Source of the DNA: Conus ventricosus
Lineage: Eukaryota > Mollusca > Gastropoda > Neogastropoda > Conidae
DNA length: 64,000 nucleotides
Reading direction: 5' to 3'
Assembly (NCBI GenBank): GCA_018398815.1
Contig: CM031620.1
Coordinates: 67,048,698-67,112,697, forward strand
Shown: positions 1 through 16,440 of the stretch, piece by piece
How the letters are laid out: the number at the start of each line of letters is the position of its first letter
Position numbering within the stretch: position 1 is the stretch's first letter
Notes under the pieces: generated by a model
Databases searched by the model: none
What the model was told of the DNA's origin: nothing
The model's input: the letters and a program-made list of their open reading frames with translations, nothing else
Program-made: the position numbers and the translations under genes

Positions 1-45
1 TTTGTAAGCGCTTACAAATCGGCGCTGCTTACAAATCGGCGGGTT
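1..45. repeat. Palindrome and duplicated 15-mer at window edge
   Basis: Bases 1-18 are a perfect palindrome (TTTGTAAGCGCTTACAAA). The 15-mer GCTTACAAATCGGCG occurs at 10-24 and again at 27-41. A related string lies at 51,817-51,830, so this may be the edge of a dispersed repeat cut by the window start. No function is assigned. Confidence 0.6.
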
Positions 46-1350
46 GCAGTTACCTTACGAACTCTTACCATTCCCTTCCCTCCATGTTACTGGAAAAAAA
101 AAGCTCCAAAACGCCGCAAGAACTGTAAGACTGTCCTATAACCACGAAAATTGCGCTCCTGACTGCATTTGTTTCATATGCTCATAAAAAAAAACTTTCA
201 GTAAATCAAACTGTACAGTTTTTGTTGTTTGTTTGTTTGTTTCCGTTATTTCTGTTGTCTACTTTTACAATACTTGTGTGCTGTCCTTCATCTGACCACA
301 TCTTTCTCCACGAGGCCAGGGTCTCTTTGCTGTGGCTCCAGGCGGTTCCCATCAGGCTGATGATCAACACCTGTGCTCGCTAACAGAGGTGTGTGAGCGG
401 CTACCCTGAAGGCTGACGGACTGTCCACTTCAAGCTGTGCTATTTTCTGACGCTGTCAACAGACGTTTTGCTCCGTAGGTGATTGTATCTGGCAAACTTG
501 GTCACCAGCATGTGTCTCCCCAAGCAACACTGCCTGCTTTTCATATTGTCTGTGCAAGCAGCTCTGTTGTGTCTCTTTATAAGCACATTGAGCAGAGTGG
601 CATCTTTCGATCTTAGTGAAGCCTTGTGGTTATACAGGTGCCAATCATATCTAGGGACTGGAGGTGCTGAAACTTGACTATGAATAAACTTCTGAACTGT
701 TTACCGAACAGTCAATTTTTTTTTCTCTGAGCATCCCTATCGTACGTCAGTCATAAATAACTGTTGACACTCATTTTTTTTCAACTTTATTTCAAATTAT
801 TTTATGTCATTTCATGAACCCTCTACTGATGTTCGTGATTAGTTCAGACACAGGTATAGTAATCATAATCAGTGCAGAGTCTGAAGTCTTTTCCTCTTCT
901 TCATGTTTGTTTTTAACTGCAAACTGGATTTTGTCAGCAGGCGGTTCCAACAATCCATATAACTAGAGTCCGTTCTGGTTTTACTTGTGAAAATCTGCAT
1001 ACCTCACAAATCCATTTTCACGATCTAGTTGATCTTCTTATCACAACTCTTCAGTTCCTGTGCTAAACGTGGAAATAAAAACGAAACATAAATGAGCAAA
1101 TCATTGCTCGAGTTGTCTTCCACGGACCCTGGATTCGCTTGCATCCTAAGCTTGTTCTTTTCCCACCTCCTAACCAGCTTTGACAGGAGACTTGTCGTTT
1201 AATTCTCCTATAGACAGAACTAAACGTCCTCCTTTCTGCTCTTCACATCAAGTTCTTCTTGCCTTAACAATCCTTACCCGCTTACTCCTCCCTCCATGCT
1301 ATTGTAAAATCAGCTCCACGACACCAAAATAACTGTAGACAATTCTTTAA
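46..1350. other. Host DNA, no gene recognised
   Basis: AT-rich unique-looking sequence. An AATAAA polyadenylation-type hexamer lies at 683-688, and a 64-codon open frame (483-677, plus) ends just before it, which would fit a 3' untranslated region. Nothing in the translation resembles a known protein and no splice sites support it. Confidence 0.3.
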
Positions 1351-1428
1351 CCTGGGTCGTGATTGGCCTTTAAACATCTCGAATGTTTGCGTTTTTAAAT
1401 GGCAATACATGTGATCACATGATGTGAA
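1351..1428 (+). repeat. 78-bp direct repeat, copy 1
   Basis: Starts CCTGGGTCGTGATTGGCC and runs to the GATCACATGATGTGA string. It is nearly identical to 1,956-2,033. The copies are about 600 bp apart and differ by a few bases, which suggests a dispersed repeat fragment or a local duplication. Confidence 0.85.
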
Positions 1429-1955
1429 TAGTTTTCCATGCTCTCTTAAAGAGAGGAATGTTTCAGTATAAAATTGTACGCTTTGGGGTTTCTTCTTTTT
1501 CATTATCTGTATTTCATATTTTCGATTATTTAAAAAAAGAGCTCTTAAAAGATGTCATTAAGTACATAATTATTTACTGTTTATTTATTTAAATTTGTTT
1601 TACAGATTTTTTCTCCGATGCTCTCAGTTATACATTTTAAGAGTAACACCGACAAATGTATACATTACTTTTTTCAGCAAGAAACAGAACAAAACTTTCA
1701 ACGAAAAAAAATGCCAGTTACTCTCCTACGCTCTCTTTCAAAAGTTTTTTTTTTCCCAGGCAAGTAGATTACGAGAACTACACATTAGCAGTCATGTTGA
1801 CTCGTTTGCAATCCTGCCCAATGATGGAATCTAAATTGAATCATATACACATTTCTTAATGTCAGGTCAATGAAATCTTTTTCGTAATATCCCTGCACTT
1901 TCTTTTTTTTTAATTTTTCTTCACAGACAAACAACAGTTGATTTACCACTGAAAA

Positions 1956-2033
1956 CCTGGGTCGTGATTGGCCTTTAAACATCTCGAATGTTTGCGTTTT
2001 ATAATGGCAATACATGTGATCACATGATGTGAA
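1956..2033 (+). repeat. 78-bp direct repeat, copy 2
   Basis: Second copy of the 1,351-1,428 sequence in the same orientation. The matched block ends at the same GATCACATGATGTGA string, after which the flanks diverge. Confidence 0.85.
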
Positions 2034-2090
2034 AACTGAAAGCTCTGTTTATGATGCTCAGGGCGTGGTGATTGTGACTGACATCTTAAC

Positions 2091-2211
2091 CTCAAACCTC
2101 TGCTGAACACAGTGCAGATCCCCGACAAAAGGAGAAGGAAGAGGATACCAGGCCCCTCCAGGGTCACTGACACCACACTGGGAGCTATCAGTTCCACCCA
2201 GTCACCCAGTC
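2091..2211 (-). CDS. Candidate host exon with a hydrophobic segment
   Basis: Read on the minus strand, a pyrimidine-rich tract ends in AG at 2,212-2,213 (CTCTCCTTCATTTAATTAG) and a GT donor (GAG then GTTAAG) follows position 2,091. The 121-bp interval is open in the frame that starts with two leftover bases. It encodes a segment around LGDWVELIAPSVV followed by a strongly hydrophobic stretch (ILFLLLLSGICTVF) that could span a membrane. The protein is not recognised. It may be one internal exon of a membrane protein gene, but splice-site plus frame evidence alone is weak, and the interval lies just upstream of a repeat on that strand. Confidence 0.3.
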
Positions 2212-2536
2212 CTAATTAAATGAAGGAGAGGCTACAATGTATATGAGGGTGGACAGCAATGGATGGGAGTTATCGTCCCTGTCTCTGTGGCGGAATACTG
2301 TTGGGAGAGGGGAACGACTCAGACCGAGCATTAATCCCTCACAGAATGCTGCTTTCCCTCTCTCTCTCCTTCTCTCTCTCTCTTACAAAACCAACCACAC
2401 TTGATCACAACAAAAAAAACACCAGTTCTCTGCCAAATTTTCATCTTTACTTGACTTCATCAGGACTGTCACGTTGGAACACCTAGTAATCCTTTTTTGA
2501 CGTTTATCGTGTCATACGTCATCGTCTATACGTATT

Positions 2537-2575
2537 ATTGGTCTCTTGTTTATGTCGTCATAACAAGAGACCAAT
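2537..2575. repeat. Perfect 14-bp inverted repeat (hairpin)
   Basis: ATTGGTCTCTTGTT at 2,537-2,550 is followed, after an 11-base loop, by its exact reverse complement at 2,562-2,575. The stem could extend three more pairs with one bulge. It lies about 20 bp before a CA microsatellite. It could be a fold-back element tip or a cruciform-forming site. Confidence 0.8.
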
Positions 2576-2592
2576 TGTCTTTACAAAACGAA

Positions 2593-2665
2593 CCACACAC
2601 ACACACACACACACACACACGAGCAGGCAAGGGCACACACATACACACACGCGCGCGCGCGCGCG

Positions 2666-2735
<70 letters not shown>

Positions 2736-2791
2736 GCACGCACGTCCGCGCGCGCGCGCGCACGCAAACAAACACACACGCGCGCGCGCGC
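2593..2791. repeat. Compound CA/CG microsatellite
   Basis: Long (CA)n runs are interrupted by blocks of alternating CG (GCGCGCGCGC). The alternating purine-pyrimidine composition throughout is the type that can adopt Z-DNA. The open frames across it (Thr-His or Cys-Val repeats) are artefacts. Confidence 0.95.
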
Positions 2792-3148
2792 ATTGACATA
2801 CTGATAATCTTTCCAACTATATTTTCTCCAGTGATCACAATTTGAATTTAATCAAGTCTATCCTCTTGGCAGTCCTCAAGTATACGGAGCTCTCATCTAT
2901 CAACGGTACGCCTGGATTAACTTCACAATGCTATCATCAGAGCAGAGTTGTTCCCTCTTCGTGACCTCATCCATGCCCTGCAGTGGCGTCACTCCCACAT
3001 TGCTCATTCGGCTTCTCCCACAACAGTCATACCCAGTAAATACCGTCTCACCCAAGGACCAAAGGGAGCAATCGGAATCCATACATCACCAGACAACTCT
3101 CCAGAGTGCACATTTTTGTTTGTTTTGTTGTTTGTTTTTATTTGTATC

Positions 3149-3207
3149 CCCCCCTCTCTCTCTCTCTCTTTCCCCCTCTCTGTCCCCCCCCCCCCCTCTC
3201 TCTCTCC

Positions 3208-3266
<59 letters not shown>

Positions 3267-3283
3267 GTGTGTGTGTCTTTGTG

Positions 3284-3363
<80 letters not shown>

Positions 3364-3364
3364 T
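3149..3364. repeat. Compound CT then TG microsatellite
   Basis: A (CT)n tract with C-runs (about 3,149-3,264) passes into a (TG)n tract ending near 3,362. One half is homopyrimidine on this strand and the other alternates purine and pyrimidine. Non-coding. Confidence 0.95.
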
Positions 3365-3519
3365 GTGAGCGTAGGTTAGGGGTTGGGGCAAGCCGTTAGG
3401 CTGTCCATCCCAGAGGGCAGGGCGACTGGTTGCTGGCAGGACGTCGCTGAAGGAGTGTTTGTGAATACACAGGAGGGCTCATAATCACTTGGCATCTCCG
3501 CTGCTCTTTTACTCCTCAG

Positions 3520-3644
3520 TTCCTCATCGCGCCGTCTCCTTTTCGCCTTCCTTCACCCCTGCTATTGTTGCTGACTGTCGCTGGAAAATGGAAGAGGGGG
3601 ATAATCCACACAGAGAAGTTTTGTGGGCCATGCCACAAGGGACG
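3520..3644 (+). CDS. Candidate host first coding exon
   Basis: A textbook acceptor (CTGCTCTTTTACTCCTCAG) ends at 3,519 and a donor (ACG then GTAAAT) follows 3,644. An ATG in good context (GGAAAATGG) at 3,588 opens a frame of 19 codons up to the donor, beginning MEEGDNPHREVLWAMPQGT. This would fit a 5' UTR plus first coding exon. The peptide is not recognised. The exon lies just before the damaged region that starts near 3,720, so its continuation cannot be followed. Confidence 0.25.
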
Positions 3645-3919
3645 GTAAATGTTCCGTTGCTGCACAATATCGTTCGCTTTTTGTTATCTGTAACTGATAG
3701 TAGGGGATAATGTTGTCCGTTTACGATTTTTTTTTGCGTGGGGGAAAATTTCCCGGGGTATTTCTAATTAATTTAAGAACGGGCGATTGTGAATCTTATT
3801 TCCCCCCCTGAAATACGTTTTTTATTTCAAAATTACCTTGAGGGACAGAATCATTACAACTAAGTAAAAAAAATACTGATTTTAATGTATTATTTTTTTG
3901 TCTCGTTTATGCATACAAG

Positions 3920-4105
3920 AGCATGAGAAACTAAAAAAAGGGGTCCCAAACCCCAAAACCGGGCCCTCAACCATTTTTCGGGCGTTGAACCAAAACCCCC
4001 TGGGGGTTTTATAGTTCTCGGGAAAAGTAAGACTTCTAAAACCAAAAAAAAAAACGAAAATTTTTACAAACAAACTACTGTGAAAGGGTTATCCGTTTCA
4101 ATACT
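3920..4105 (+). repeat. Left TIR of element A
   Basis: Shares ordered landmarks with the reverse complement of 19,850-20,045: a CCCAAACC block, CCTCAACCA, TCGGGCG, GTAAGACTTC and TTACAAACAAAC. It is also similar to the left end of element B (20,430-20,600). The exact outer end cannot be set because the sequence is damaged. Confidence 0.65.
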
Positions 4106-4120
4106 AATTTTACTAAATTT

Positions 4121-4860
4121 TTAAAGTTTTTTAAGTTTTTTTTTTAACCCCTTTTTTTTTTCCCTGATTTTTTTCAAAACATCTTTTTCGCCTTTACATT
4201 CATCAAATGCGTCTCTGTCTTTCATTAAAATAAAACAACAGTTTTTAATTTGTTTCCTAAAGTCTTTTAAAATGGAGTTATTTTTTTTAAACAAAAAACC
4301 ACAACACTTAAACCCACATGTCCCCCACTGAAACCAGTTTTGACAAATGTTTTTTCTCTTTTTAACTATTTTCTCTTTCTGCTGAACACCCAACTAAAAT
4401 TAAAAGTTCAGCTTCCCAAAAAAAATTTATAAAAGTTTTAAAAAAACCCCACTCAGCTTTTTCGGGGATAAATTAAATATATGTCATCATCCCCCATAAA
4501 AACCCTTTCAATCATTAATATGCTTTGTTCCATTTAATGTTGGGCAAAAAAAACCCCCTAAAGATAAAAAATTATAACGATAAACTTTTTTTTAATGGGT
4601 CGAGGACACTATTTTTTTTCCACCCCAGTTTTCCCAAAAATTTTTTTGAACAATGAGGGGATTTTATCATAAATTTTTAACATGGGTAATTGACCCCAAA
4701 TTTTGCCCCTGCTCCATATTTTTTTATAACAAAATTTTTTAATCAAATCCAGTTTTTAAATTTTTATCATACTCCCGTCAAAACTTGTCATTTTAATAAA
4801 AACCAAGGGAGGCCAAAATGTGTAAGTTTAAAATCCAAATTCATTCTGTAAAAATTGTTT
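4121..4860 (-). pseudogene. ATP: Packaging ATPase (HerA/FtsK type), copy A
   Basis: The best segment (4,121-4,393, minus) contains NSILKDFRKQIK and MKDRDAFDEC. These match in order the ATPase C-terminal half of element D (NAVLKDFRSQLK, TKDKDSFEEC). In packaging ATPases of Polintons and large DNA viruses this domain hydrolyses ATP to translocate DNA into the capsid. The Walker B neighbourhood falls near 4,390; the Walker A region to the right (about 4,640-4,800) is unreadable. It is the outermost gene of the element and points toward the left TIR. The frame is destroyed by run-length damage, so intactness cannot be judged. Confidence 0.6.
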
Positions 4861-7800
4861 CTATTTAGACTAAATTTTTTTTGGGGTTCTTGTTGTTAGG
4901 GGTTTTAAATTTTCCTCACCTTTTGTGAAGAACGACGAGGGGAAATTTTAAAGAGGGTCAACTCAATTTTTTGGGCCACTAATTAAAATTTTTTTTAAAA
5001 AAGACGCCGACCCCCAAAACTCCTTTTCCTCGCCACATCTTTTAAGACAGAAAATTTCAAATATCTTTGGGAACTTTTCCCCCAATTTTTCCTTTTTGTG
5101 GAATAAACCCGTAATTTTTGAGAAGCGCCTTTTTAAAACCGTTTCTCTTCGGGGAGGATGAACTGTTTTTTTTTCCATGGGGGTTTTTTTTCCCAATTTT
5201 TTTTCCCAAAAAAAATTGCCCTCGGGGTAAGAAAAAACATGAAAAGGGGCCAGAGTTGAATGCTTTTCGAAATTTTTTGGGGGGAGGGCTAAAAAATGTA
5301 AATGGGCTTATAAAATTAAAATTTTTTATGTCCCATTCTAAATATGGTTCCAAGTTCCCAAATTTGGAGGTTCAGGTTTTCGAAAATTTTTAAAAAATTC
5401 TTACGGGCCCAACTTTAATTTCTTCTAGATTGCGCAGTTTGTTCTAGTTTGGGAAATTTTTTGTTGTGGGCCCAACCCTTTGCTTTTAAAATAAACCATC
5501 TTTATGTACTCAAAACCAAAACAAAGCGCCTATCCCCCCCCATTCTTTTTAAAAAGCCGAAAAACTTTGGGAAAGGGGTCTTTTAAATTCTAAGGATATA
5601 CCCCTTTACGGGCCGCTAAGTAACCCCTGATTTTTCGGGCCCCCGCGACATTTTTTTTTAAGTACATTTTTATTATTTTATTTCCAAAACAATGTGCAGG
5701 TTATCAAATTTTACGACTTTCCCTGTTTTTTTCGTGTTTTTTATATTAAATAAACCCGCCCTTTTCCCCGAAACCCAAATCTTTTAAACTGAAAAAAAAG
5801 GGAATTGTATAATTTCATAATCGCAATAGGCGGTTTTCCCCCCGATGGAAAGACCTTTTCTTAAGACAGTTTGGGGGCCTTTCCATTACATAATTTTCCC
5901 CATCTGCCACTCACCCAAAAATGAACATAGGGGAAATAAATTGTAATCAAGATCGAGGGGGCCCTTTCCCCCTCATAAGTAGTTTTTGTTTGGTGTAACC
6001 AAAAACTAGGATTTCAGCTAAAAAGCCTAAAATTTTTAGCTAGCTCTTTATCAAAATAGTACCCTAACTTCTTCTTAAAGGTTTGGAAATTTTAAACATT
6101 GTTTTCAAAATTTGCATTTTTAATTTTAAAAGGGGTAATTTTTGAAGTTCCCTCATTGCTTCTTTTTATTTGAGCAAAACCCTAAATAGCCCAAACGGGT
6201 ATTTTTTAACTGCAAATTTTGGGTCCCTGTTTTAAATCAATTTTTAAATCGTATTATTATTTTTGGATTTAGAAATTTTAAAAAAAAAGACAATTTTGAA
6301 AAAAAATTTCAGGGATTTAAAACCCTTCGGGTTCCGCATTCTTTAACAATAGAAATACCCCAAAAACGAAGGACGGTTTTGGGTTTTGTTATTGTTACAA
6401 AACATTTTTTAAACAAATTAAAAAGGATCATTAAAATAAACTAATGAAAAAATTTTCGGGTTGGGGGGCCCACTACAATCTAAAAATATAACAACTGATA
6501 CTCTTGTCTTTTCCCCGGGACCCAAAACGACACCTTTCAAGTAAAGGTGAGAAACTCCCATTAAACAGATATCTTAAGCCCCCTATTAAAAAAAAACACA
6601 TCGCAAAAGTGGGGGTTTAAACCCCATCCAATGCAGTTTTTTTTTCAGAACCAGTTAAACTTCTGTTTTTGTCATCAACTGGGTGGGAGGTAAAAACCCT
6701 GATCACAAAAAATCATCCTGACCTTGGGTTGATTTTCAGTGTACAGATTTCATTTTTTAAACCTTCAACAAATTTTAACTGAACTTGCAAGCACCTTTTA
6801 CCAAATAAAAAAACCCGAAAAAATTTTTTCCCAGAAAACAGAAAACAAAAAAGGTTTTTAAAAGGGATCTGAAACCAAATTTCCCAAAAATTAATTTTTA
6901 AAAAACAGATTTTTAGACAAAATTTGGGGCCCGCAAAATCGGGTTTAGGCACCCTTTATTTTTTTGGGGCTGCACAAAATTTGTAAAACTTTTCCGGGAA
7001 ATTCCTCCTTATACATCTTTCTCTTCACACAACTGTTCACCTCTTTTCCATAAAGCAAGAGAAATAAAACAGCAGGGACAACATTTATTTTAAACACTTC
7101 AAGGGCCCTTTAACAGAGCGGAATAGAACGAAAAACACCTATTCGTACTTACGTTTGGGGGTTTGCTGGGTTTCCCAAAAAGCACAGACAAGATCGGGGC
7201 ATAACTGATCCTTCAACTGCTTTAAATGCACAAAAAAAAGTACTTGGAAAATTTTAGAGGACGCCATTAATTCCTACAGTTGATTTGCCTTAAAGTATTA
7301 AAAGGTCCCCAAATTTTTTACAATTCGCAAGATCGAAATAATTTTGCGTTGGCACGGTTTATAAATAAAAACCTTTCCCTTGACCTCAGACCCGGGTAGG
7401 AACAATAATAAAAAAAAACAATAAATCCTTGTGGCAGGCAATAAACAAAGGGTTGGGGGAAAAAAACGCCCTAAATTCTAGCCGAAATATTACAAACAAA
7501 AAACAAACAAGCCGCCCCCCCCCCCCCCCCCCCCCCCAAGAATAATCCCAACCCCAAAGGGCCCCAAAAACCCCAAAGGCCTTTGAAGATTCAACAAAAA
7601 AAATAAGGCCCCAAAAATATGAAAAGGCAGCACTTGTTTTTTGGTTTAAACGGCCTGGGTTTAAATTTGGGGTTTTTAATTTTACAAAAAAAGTAACCCA
7701 ACTATTAAGGCAACAATCCCCAAAAGTGCTCAGCTATAAACCCAAACCCTTTTTGGGCTTGCAGAAGACAAAAGCCAGCTAACAAAATACCCCCTAATAA

Positions 7801-10800
7801 ACCTGGTAAAGCTTTCTTTTGGTTTTTAAACGGGCAAATTTTTTTTTTAATAAGCCCGCAAGATACCCAAGGGTTTTTTTTTTAAACCCATGTTTTTATC
7901 GGGTTTGGGGGTTAATGGCGATGGAGGCACGGGCCCTTTGACCTCCACCGCCGCCTGTAATAGCCAACACCAGTGAAATTATTGCAAACCCAAAGGGCTG
8001 TTATAACGCCGCTAATGGGGAAACCGGCTCCTAAAAGTGTTTTTTATCTTTTTTTGCTAGGGGTTGTGTCTTCATTTTAAATTTTTTTTGGATAGTTTTC
8101 TTTTATTCTGAACACTTAAGGGGGGGGAATTGTTCTTGGTTATAAAACGCCTCTTTTAGTTTTTGCTAAATTTTTTCTTGTTTAAAAACTTTTAGTTTTT
8201 GGGGGTTATTCTTTTTTTAAAAAACCGGGGCCCTAAGTTGGGGGTGGGGTCACCTCACGGAGTTTTTCTTTTTCCTTTTTTTTAACGCCCCTTTTATTTC
8301 ACCCTTTTTGCTAAATTGTTTTTTAAAACCCGCCCTGATGCTTCAAACAGCACGATCGGGGGCCCCTCTAATTTTTGGGAAAGGGTATCGGGGGTCGTGT
8401 AATTTTTTAAAATGCTGTTTCTTCTAAAAAACCTGGTTTTTTGCTTCTTTTAAATTTGCCCGCTTTTTTTATTTAAATCTTGAAGCCCCCTTTTTTTGGG
8501 TTTTTGGGGTTATCTTTTTGGGGAGTTCTTTTTAGCGTGTTTTGAAGTTTAAAAACTGTTTTCCCTATCAAAATTTTTTGGTTTTAGAAGGGCCGGGGCA
8601 TTTGGGATTTTCCCCCCCTAAGCCCTTTGCCCAAATTGTATTCATCCCCACAAACTTTGTGAGTCCGTTTACCCGGGAAAGCAAACCCAACCTTTTGTTC
8701 TGGGTGGGGCCGCTATTTAAAACAAAGGGCCTTTGTTATCTACTTCAAAATAAATTGGGAAAATTTCGGGAGGTTCTTGACCAAAATTTTTGGAAAATTT
8801 TAAACCCTTTTACTTAATTTAAATTTTAAATGCTGGCTTTCAGTTCATCCCGAAAGAGCGCGAGGGTTTTGTGTCAAAGGATCATTTCACTCAGGGCCGT
8901 CCCCAGGATCAAAAACATCATAATCTTCATTTTCAATCCCTGCCATTTTTTTAAAATAATTACTTTTTTTTTGTTTTATAAAAAAATGGTCGCAAGCATA
9001 GGGCTCGATTCTTGACCCCATAGAAAAACTGAAAGACCCTTTGGGGGAAAGGGGAAATAAGGAAATTTACGTTCCAAATAATCCGTCTACTTTTTAAATT
9101 CAGATCAAATTTTTTACTGAAAAATTTTTCCAACCTAGGAGCGGATGAATGTTTGGGCCCGGGTTCCACCTTATTTTCCCAAAATAGAACTCGCTTCAAA
9201 AACAGCCCCCCAAAAAGGACAGTTGTACAGAATCGGGGGGGGCAATGGGTAAAGAAAATTTCTATAAAATTTTGAGGGGCAAGAAATATTTTCTTTACAC
9301 AATGCAGACATTTTTTTTAAACCTTTTTCTGATCTATGGCAAACCCGGGAACGAAAGGGCTAAATTTTGCTTTTTAAAAGAATCGAAAATGAAAAAAACT
9401 AAAACATAAAAAGCGCTGAAGATTTAAAAGACGGCAAAAGGTTTGTACCCGAAAGTTATGTTTATAAAAATCGCTTTTTCATCCCCCTAGATTTTGAGTT
9501 TTTTTAAAAGCGCATGCTCCATATTTTCCCAAGGGAGCATTAAAAAACGTTTGTCATGGGGAACCCCCCTTTTTAAGGGACTAAAAAAATTTTTTATTTT
9601 TATCTACAGACACCAAAGCAAATTTAAAAAGAAATTTCTGACATCTCGTTAGAGGTTAAACATCTTTTAGAAACCCCTAACTTAGAAAAGGCTGTTCAAA
9701 GCAAAAATATCAGAAAAAATTTTAGAAAATATATTACAAAGATTGATTTTCTTCAAAAAAAATCCTAAAAGCAGGCAGACACAAAGGGAAATTTTAGTTT
9801 TGGGTGCCCAGCAAATCGTTAAAAAAGGTATTTTAAATTTCCCCTGTTTGGAAAAAAAAAATAAAAAAAGAACCCATTCAAAAACAAACTGAAAATTTTT
9901 TTAAATTTCCCAAAATAACGAAAGTGAAAATTACAATTGAGGGTAGTCCTAAACCAAATCAAACGTTTACCCGGGTTTAAACCCTTTTATCACCTTTTTA
10001 AAGAAATAAAAAAAACTGTTTGGAGGCGGGAGGTGTAGAAATCCAACGGGTTTGCCCTTTTGTCTAAAGTTTTCTACATCTCACATTTTAGACTTGATCT
10101 TTAAATTTAACAACGAAAAATAGGGTTTTATGATTGACCAAAGGGTAAGGGAAAGGATAACCCATTACTTTGGAAGTGGGGAAAAACTTTTAAAGAGACA
10201 TAATAAACATTCAAATTGATAAAGAAAAAGGGGCCGATAAACCATTTAATTTGTGTATTTTTTTTTTTAAAAAATTTTATGCCACAAATTTTAAAGATAA
10301 CAATTAGAAAATATACAATCCTAAATTTTTTTTTTTTAATTTTTTAAAAAGCATGTCCTGTTCAGCTTTAATCCGAAGTCCTAGGAAGAGTTAGTAGCTT
10401 TTTCCGGCTATAAAAAACCCCTGCAAAAAAACTTCCCAGATTAACCAACATTACAAAAATTTGCAACAAAAACTAAAAGCAGGACCTTTTTTCCAAAACA
10501 GAAAAACCAAACAAAGGGTTTATTCTGCGCCCTTTAAAATGCTTTTTACATATTTTTAAAAACGGGCACGACTAAAAGTGCTTAACACGGGAACGGGATT
10601 TGGCCAAATTAGCAACACGAGGTCCCACCCGCAGCTTTACCTCGGGGGTTTTTTTTGTTTTTACCCTTTTGGGCCCTTGCTCAAGCGGAAAGAACGCCAG
10701 CAAAAAAAAAAAACTAAACCCCAAAAAAGGCACAAAAGCCGGGGGGTTCAACTAAAAAACGGGCAAAATTTATTTCCCTTTTTCAAACTGCCCAATAAAT

Positions 10801-11479
10801 AAAGCACAGCTGACCTCAAACATCACGGTTTAAGAATTTGGGTCGTTTACAGGCTTTTTTGGGACTAAAAAAAGACAAAATTTTGGGATCTTCAAAAAAG
10901 GGGGCAGGGCAATTTTTTTCTCAACACCAGACAACCCATCAAAATTAAAAAAAGGGAATGTTTAAAAAAAAAAACCGAAAAAATTAAACTCTTTTTCAAA
11001 ACAGCCGCATTAACAACCCCAAAGGGCGTTTTTACTTTTGTTTATGATCCAAACAAAAAAAAGACTGTTGTTTTTTTGTTTCCCTGTTTTAAAAACGCCC
11101 CCCGGGGAGTCAAGAAATTTTTTTTTATTTAAATAAATATTTTTGGCTTAAAAAAAGAAAACAGCAGGGCAAAAAAAATTTTAAGGGCCCAGAAAAAATT
11201 GTTTGAAGGTTTGGCTCAAAGGAAGAACTTTTTTAAAAGGGGACTGAATATATTGATTTAGAATTTTTTTAAATCCAAAAACGTGCGGGCAAGCTTTTGC
11301 AATGAAATTTTCTCAATTTCCAAGAAACTAACAATAGACCCCCCCCAGTTAAAGAAATTTTTTTACCCTCTTTTAAACGACTATATAACAATTTTTAAAA
11401 GAAGAAAATCTAGAAGTCTGGGTCTCAACAAAAAACAGACTAATTTTTTCCCCCTAAAGGGCTTTAAACAAAACCCCCT

Positions 11480-11480
<1 letters not shown>
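4860..11480. other. Left arm of element A, unreadable
   Basis: This stretch aligns piecewise with element B 21,300-28,200 (for example GTATTAAAAGGTCCC near 7,290 and 23,785, and the GAGGGTAGTCCTAA string near 9,940 and 26,710), so it is element sequence, not host. In Polintons this region would hold capsid, protease and other virion genes. Homopolymer smearing leaves no reliable frame. A C-run at about 7,513-7,537 is probably artefactual. No protein family is recognised. Confidence 0.55.
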
Positions 11481-15030
<3,550 letters not shown>

Positions 15031-15249
15031 CATTTTGGGGAAAAACCATAATATCTTCTTTCGTCCCCCGGGTTTATATTCGGGGGCCCTATTTTTCCTC
15101 AACTTTATCTAGAAGCCAAACATAACAAAACCAAATTTTAAACCAAATTTTTTCTCATGTTGCCCTTATGCGCTCGAATTTTTTTTATTATTTCAAGATA
15201 TTCTTTTTTTTCCCCTTTTTGATAGTCAAAAATTTTTGGGAATTTTTGG

Positions 15250-16440
15250 GGTGTAAGTGATCTTGAATGTTTTTGCATGGCCGAATCCTCGCAAATTTTT
15301 GCCCTAATAGCAAAAAAACATATCAAAAGGGTTTTCCCTATTAATTTCGAGGTCTCTTCGGGTTTTTCATTTTTCTTTTTCCCTTCCAAGTTTTTTTTTT
15401 TGGGCTTTTCCCTTTTAAACCAAAAAATAAATTTTCTTAAAACATTAAAGCGAAATGGTCTGGCGGGATTATCTGCAGTTCTTCCTTCCCAAAAATCTTT
15501 GGGGGGTGGGGTTTTTTTGGTTGTGTCATTTCCCAAAAAAAAAACACGGGGGGATTTAATTTTTTTTTTTTTTTTTTTAATTCCCTTTTTTATTTTATAA
15601 AGGGTCAAAACACCAAACTGGATCCCGGTTTTCCCTGAACCCAGTTTTCCCCTTCTGCTTTTCCCGGCAAAAAAAGGTTTCCTTACTTTTAAAACCCAAA
15701 AATAATAGTTTGCTGGGTTAAGACTCCCTTCAACAGCCCTTTTTTTTTTGTTTTTTGAAAGCTTGTACTGGGTTTTTGACCCGTTAATTTAAATTCTTCA
15801 TTATTCAAATTCACGTAGAACTTTAGGCAGGCTTTTAACCCCCAAAATTCCCGTGTTGCGAGAAATTTTCCCAATTTACTCTCTGTTATAAAGAGAGAAA
15901 AACCTTTCAAAACTGTTGTTAAAGTTACAACTAAAGCCCCGTGAAACTTTGAACTCCTGGGGAAAGCCTCTCTTAAGGTTTAAATCAAAATTTTTTAAAA
16001 AATAATTGATTCACTCGGCCTTTAAAATTTTTCCTTTTTCCCCCTCGACTTTAATCATGCGAGGATAAGTTTTAAAGGGCCCCCGGTTTATAATTAAATT
16101 GTAAGCAACAAACAACACAAAGCACCTTTTGTGTTTAAAGGTTCCGATCTTTTTATCTTGAAGCTACATCAATGACTGTAAGTGCGTAAATTAAAAACTT
16201 TTTCGCTAATCGAAACATGGGGGAAATATAGAAGAAAACCATTTGATGGGTGTCGTTTCGGCATTGTGTTGACAAAGTGTGGGGCTCTGTAATTTGTTTA
16301 GGGGGCTTGGGAAAAAAAATTTGCCCAAAAGGGGGTTTTTTAACCATTCCTTTTGCCTTTGTTCACTGACTCCCCCGCTTGGGTTAAAACTTTTTGATTG
16401 CTGTTAAATTTCCCCTTTCCCAAAAACCTTTTTGGGGAAT
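15250..16440 (-). pseudogene. INT: Retroviral-type (DDE) integrase, copy A
   Basis: The minus strand gives NDTHQM followed by LTVIDVASR (16,153-16,347), matching the catalytic core of D (NDTHQM, LTVVDMASR). NNEEFKLTG (15,689-15,910) matches NNEDFKLTG of copy C. The residue after QM, where D has the first catalytic Asp, reads Val here, but in smeared sequence this is not trustworthy. The enzyme inserts the element into the host genome. It converges with POLB on its 3' side and is followed upstream by m1 and m2 on the same strand, as in B and D. Confidence 0.7.

Noticed and set aside
2497..2838. Long frames of Thr-His or Cys-Val repeats
   Set aside because: They are translations of CA/TG microsatellites, as are those at 3,086-3,399 and 40,372-40,755.
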